A stretch of DNA of 64,000 nt from positions 1 to 64,000 of the forward strand of contig NZ_PSSW01000008.1 of assembly GCF_002933295.1 (NCBI RefSeq), written 5' to 3'. This stretch comes from Marinobacter flavimaris (lineage in GTDB: Bacteria > Pseudomonadota > Gammaproteobacteria > Pseudomonadales > Oleiphilaceae). Each line of letters begins with the position of its first letter. Positions within the stretch are counted from its first letter, which is position 1. Under the pieces are notes generated by a model. The model did not search any database. It had not been told where the DNA came from and saw nothing but the letters and a program-made list of their open reading frames with translations. This document shows positions 63,638-64,000 of the stretch, in pieces. A program made the translations under genes and the position numbers.

Positions 63638-64000
63638 ATGATGCTCCGGGTCCTCCTGCTTGTGTTACCTCTGACTGTTTCCGGCTTTTCCGGGGCGGCC
63701 ACGCCGGCAATGCCGGATGATGTCCTTTCTGGTCTCAAGCAATTCCGGCAGGCGGGAGAAGTCAGCGTGGATCTTGGGGACGGACGACAGCAAGCGCTCT
63801 ATGAAGATGCTGAGAGGGCACGAGCCGAAGGCCGCACCGATGAGGCCGGGCGCATCCTGGCCGGTATGAAAGAGGGCTACTGGGCGGCTCTGGGATACCT
63901 CAATCTTGCCAGTGATTACGCGAAATCCGATCTTAACCCGGCCAGAGCGCTGGTTGCTCTGCGGGTTGCGTTAGCCATGTCCGATGGTGACGCCGATTCC
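63638..64000 (+). CDS. uncharacterised exported protein, TPR-like (3' end outside window)
   Basis: Reads open from ATG 63638 to the window end (121 codons). Signal peptide (MMLRVLLLVLPLTVSGFSGA), then helical, alanine-rich sequence with YEDAERARAEGRTDEAGRIL and YWAALGYLNLASDYAKS, similar in spacing to TPR units. Not recognised beyond that. Confidence 0.75.
   Translation, partial: MMLRVLLLVLPLTVSGFSGAATPAMPDDVLSGLKQFRQAGEVSVDLGDGRQQALYEDAERARAEGRTDEAGRILAGMKEGYWAALGYLNLASDYAKSDLNPARALVALRVALAMSDGDADS

Noticed and set aside
1..64000. CRISPR arrays, tRNA or rRNA genes, complete insertion sequences
   Set aside because: No regularly spaced repeats, cloverleaf genes or rRNA sequence were noticed, and the only mobile-element trace is the transposase remnant at 22059.

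Overview
The window looks like chromosome from a Marinobacter-like marine gammaproteobacterium. This is an inference from the conserved block ffs-dnaX-ybaB-recR-rnd-ycgL-ycgN, moderately GC-rich codon use, and a complete exosortase A / PEP-CTERM exopolysaccharide locus. No database search was possible, so families are named from motifs, gene order and length.

Layout. (1) 1-643: the 3' end of carB, meeting tail-to-tail a two-gene minus-strand unit (AAA ATPase and polysaccharide deacetylase, both XrtA-type). (2) 2886-22058: a long, tightly overlapping plus-strand operon for a glycan: priming glycosyl-phosphate transferase, Wza-like export lipoprotein, Wzz-like co-polymerase, a degenerate tyrosine-kinase-like ATPase, outer-membrane barrel, second deacetylase, carbamoyltransferase, two FemAB/GNAT proteins, three glycosyltransferases, an O-antigen-ligase/polymerase carrying an 11-G tract, an asparagine-synthase-type amidotransferase and a Wzx flippase. 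(3) 22059-22184: an IS3-type transposase remnant where this operon meets the next one head-on. (4) 22247-37514: mostly minus-strand accessory glycan genes (FkbM methyltransferase, glycosyltransferases, wecB/wecC for UDP-ManNAcA, a second flippase, a CapK-like adenylating enzyme, an acetyltransferase, a lyase-like protein, a CDP-alcohol phosphatidyltransferase), with one plus-strand secreted protein. (5) 37689-47508: the sorting and regulatory core: PEP-CTERM protein, exosortase xrtA, second PEP-CTERM protein, and prsT, prsR, prsK. (6) 47592-51148: epimerase, acyltransferase, mutarotase and a 2-oxoglutarate oxygenase. (7) 51173-56592: SRP RNA and DNA-repair/replication housekeeping genes. (8) 56617-64000: a MoxR/VWA cluster, a third PEP-CTERM protein (DUF1194-like) and a tail of uncharacterised secreted proteins.

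How it fits together. The polysaccharide operon makes and exports a carbamoylated, probably amino-acid or acyl-decorated polymer. XrtA cuts PEP-CTERM tails from secreted proteins. PrsK (membrane sensor kinase) and PrsR (sigma-54 activator) should switch on the PEP-CTERM genes. The sequence supports this directly: all three PEP-CTERM genes, including the one 14 kb away from the rest, have a -24/-12 promoter with a similar TGT-N11-ACA-type dyad upstream. One of them (40162-40896) also carries a c-di-GMP-I (GEMM) riboswitch in its leader, with the ligand-contacting G, A and C retained and a compensatory base-pair change. The structural matrix protein therefore appears to be gated by both a two-component/sigma-54 switch and c-di-GMP.
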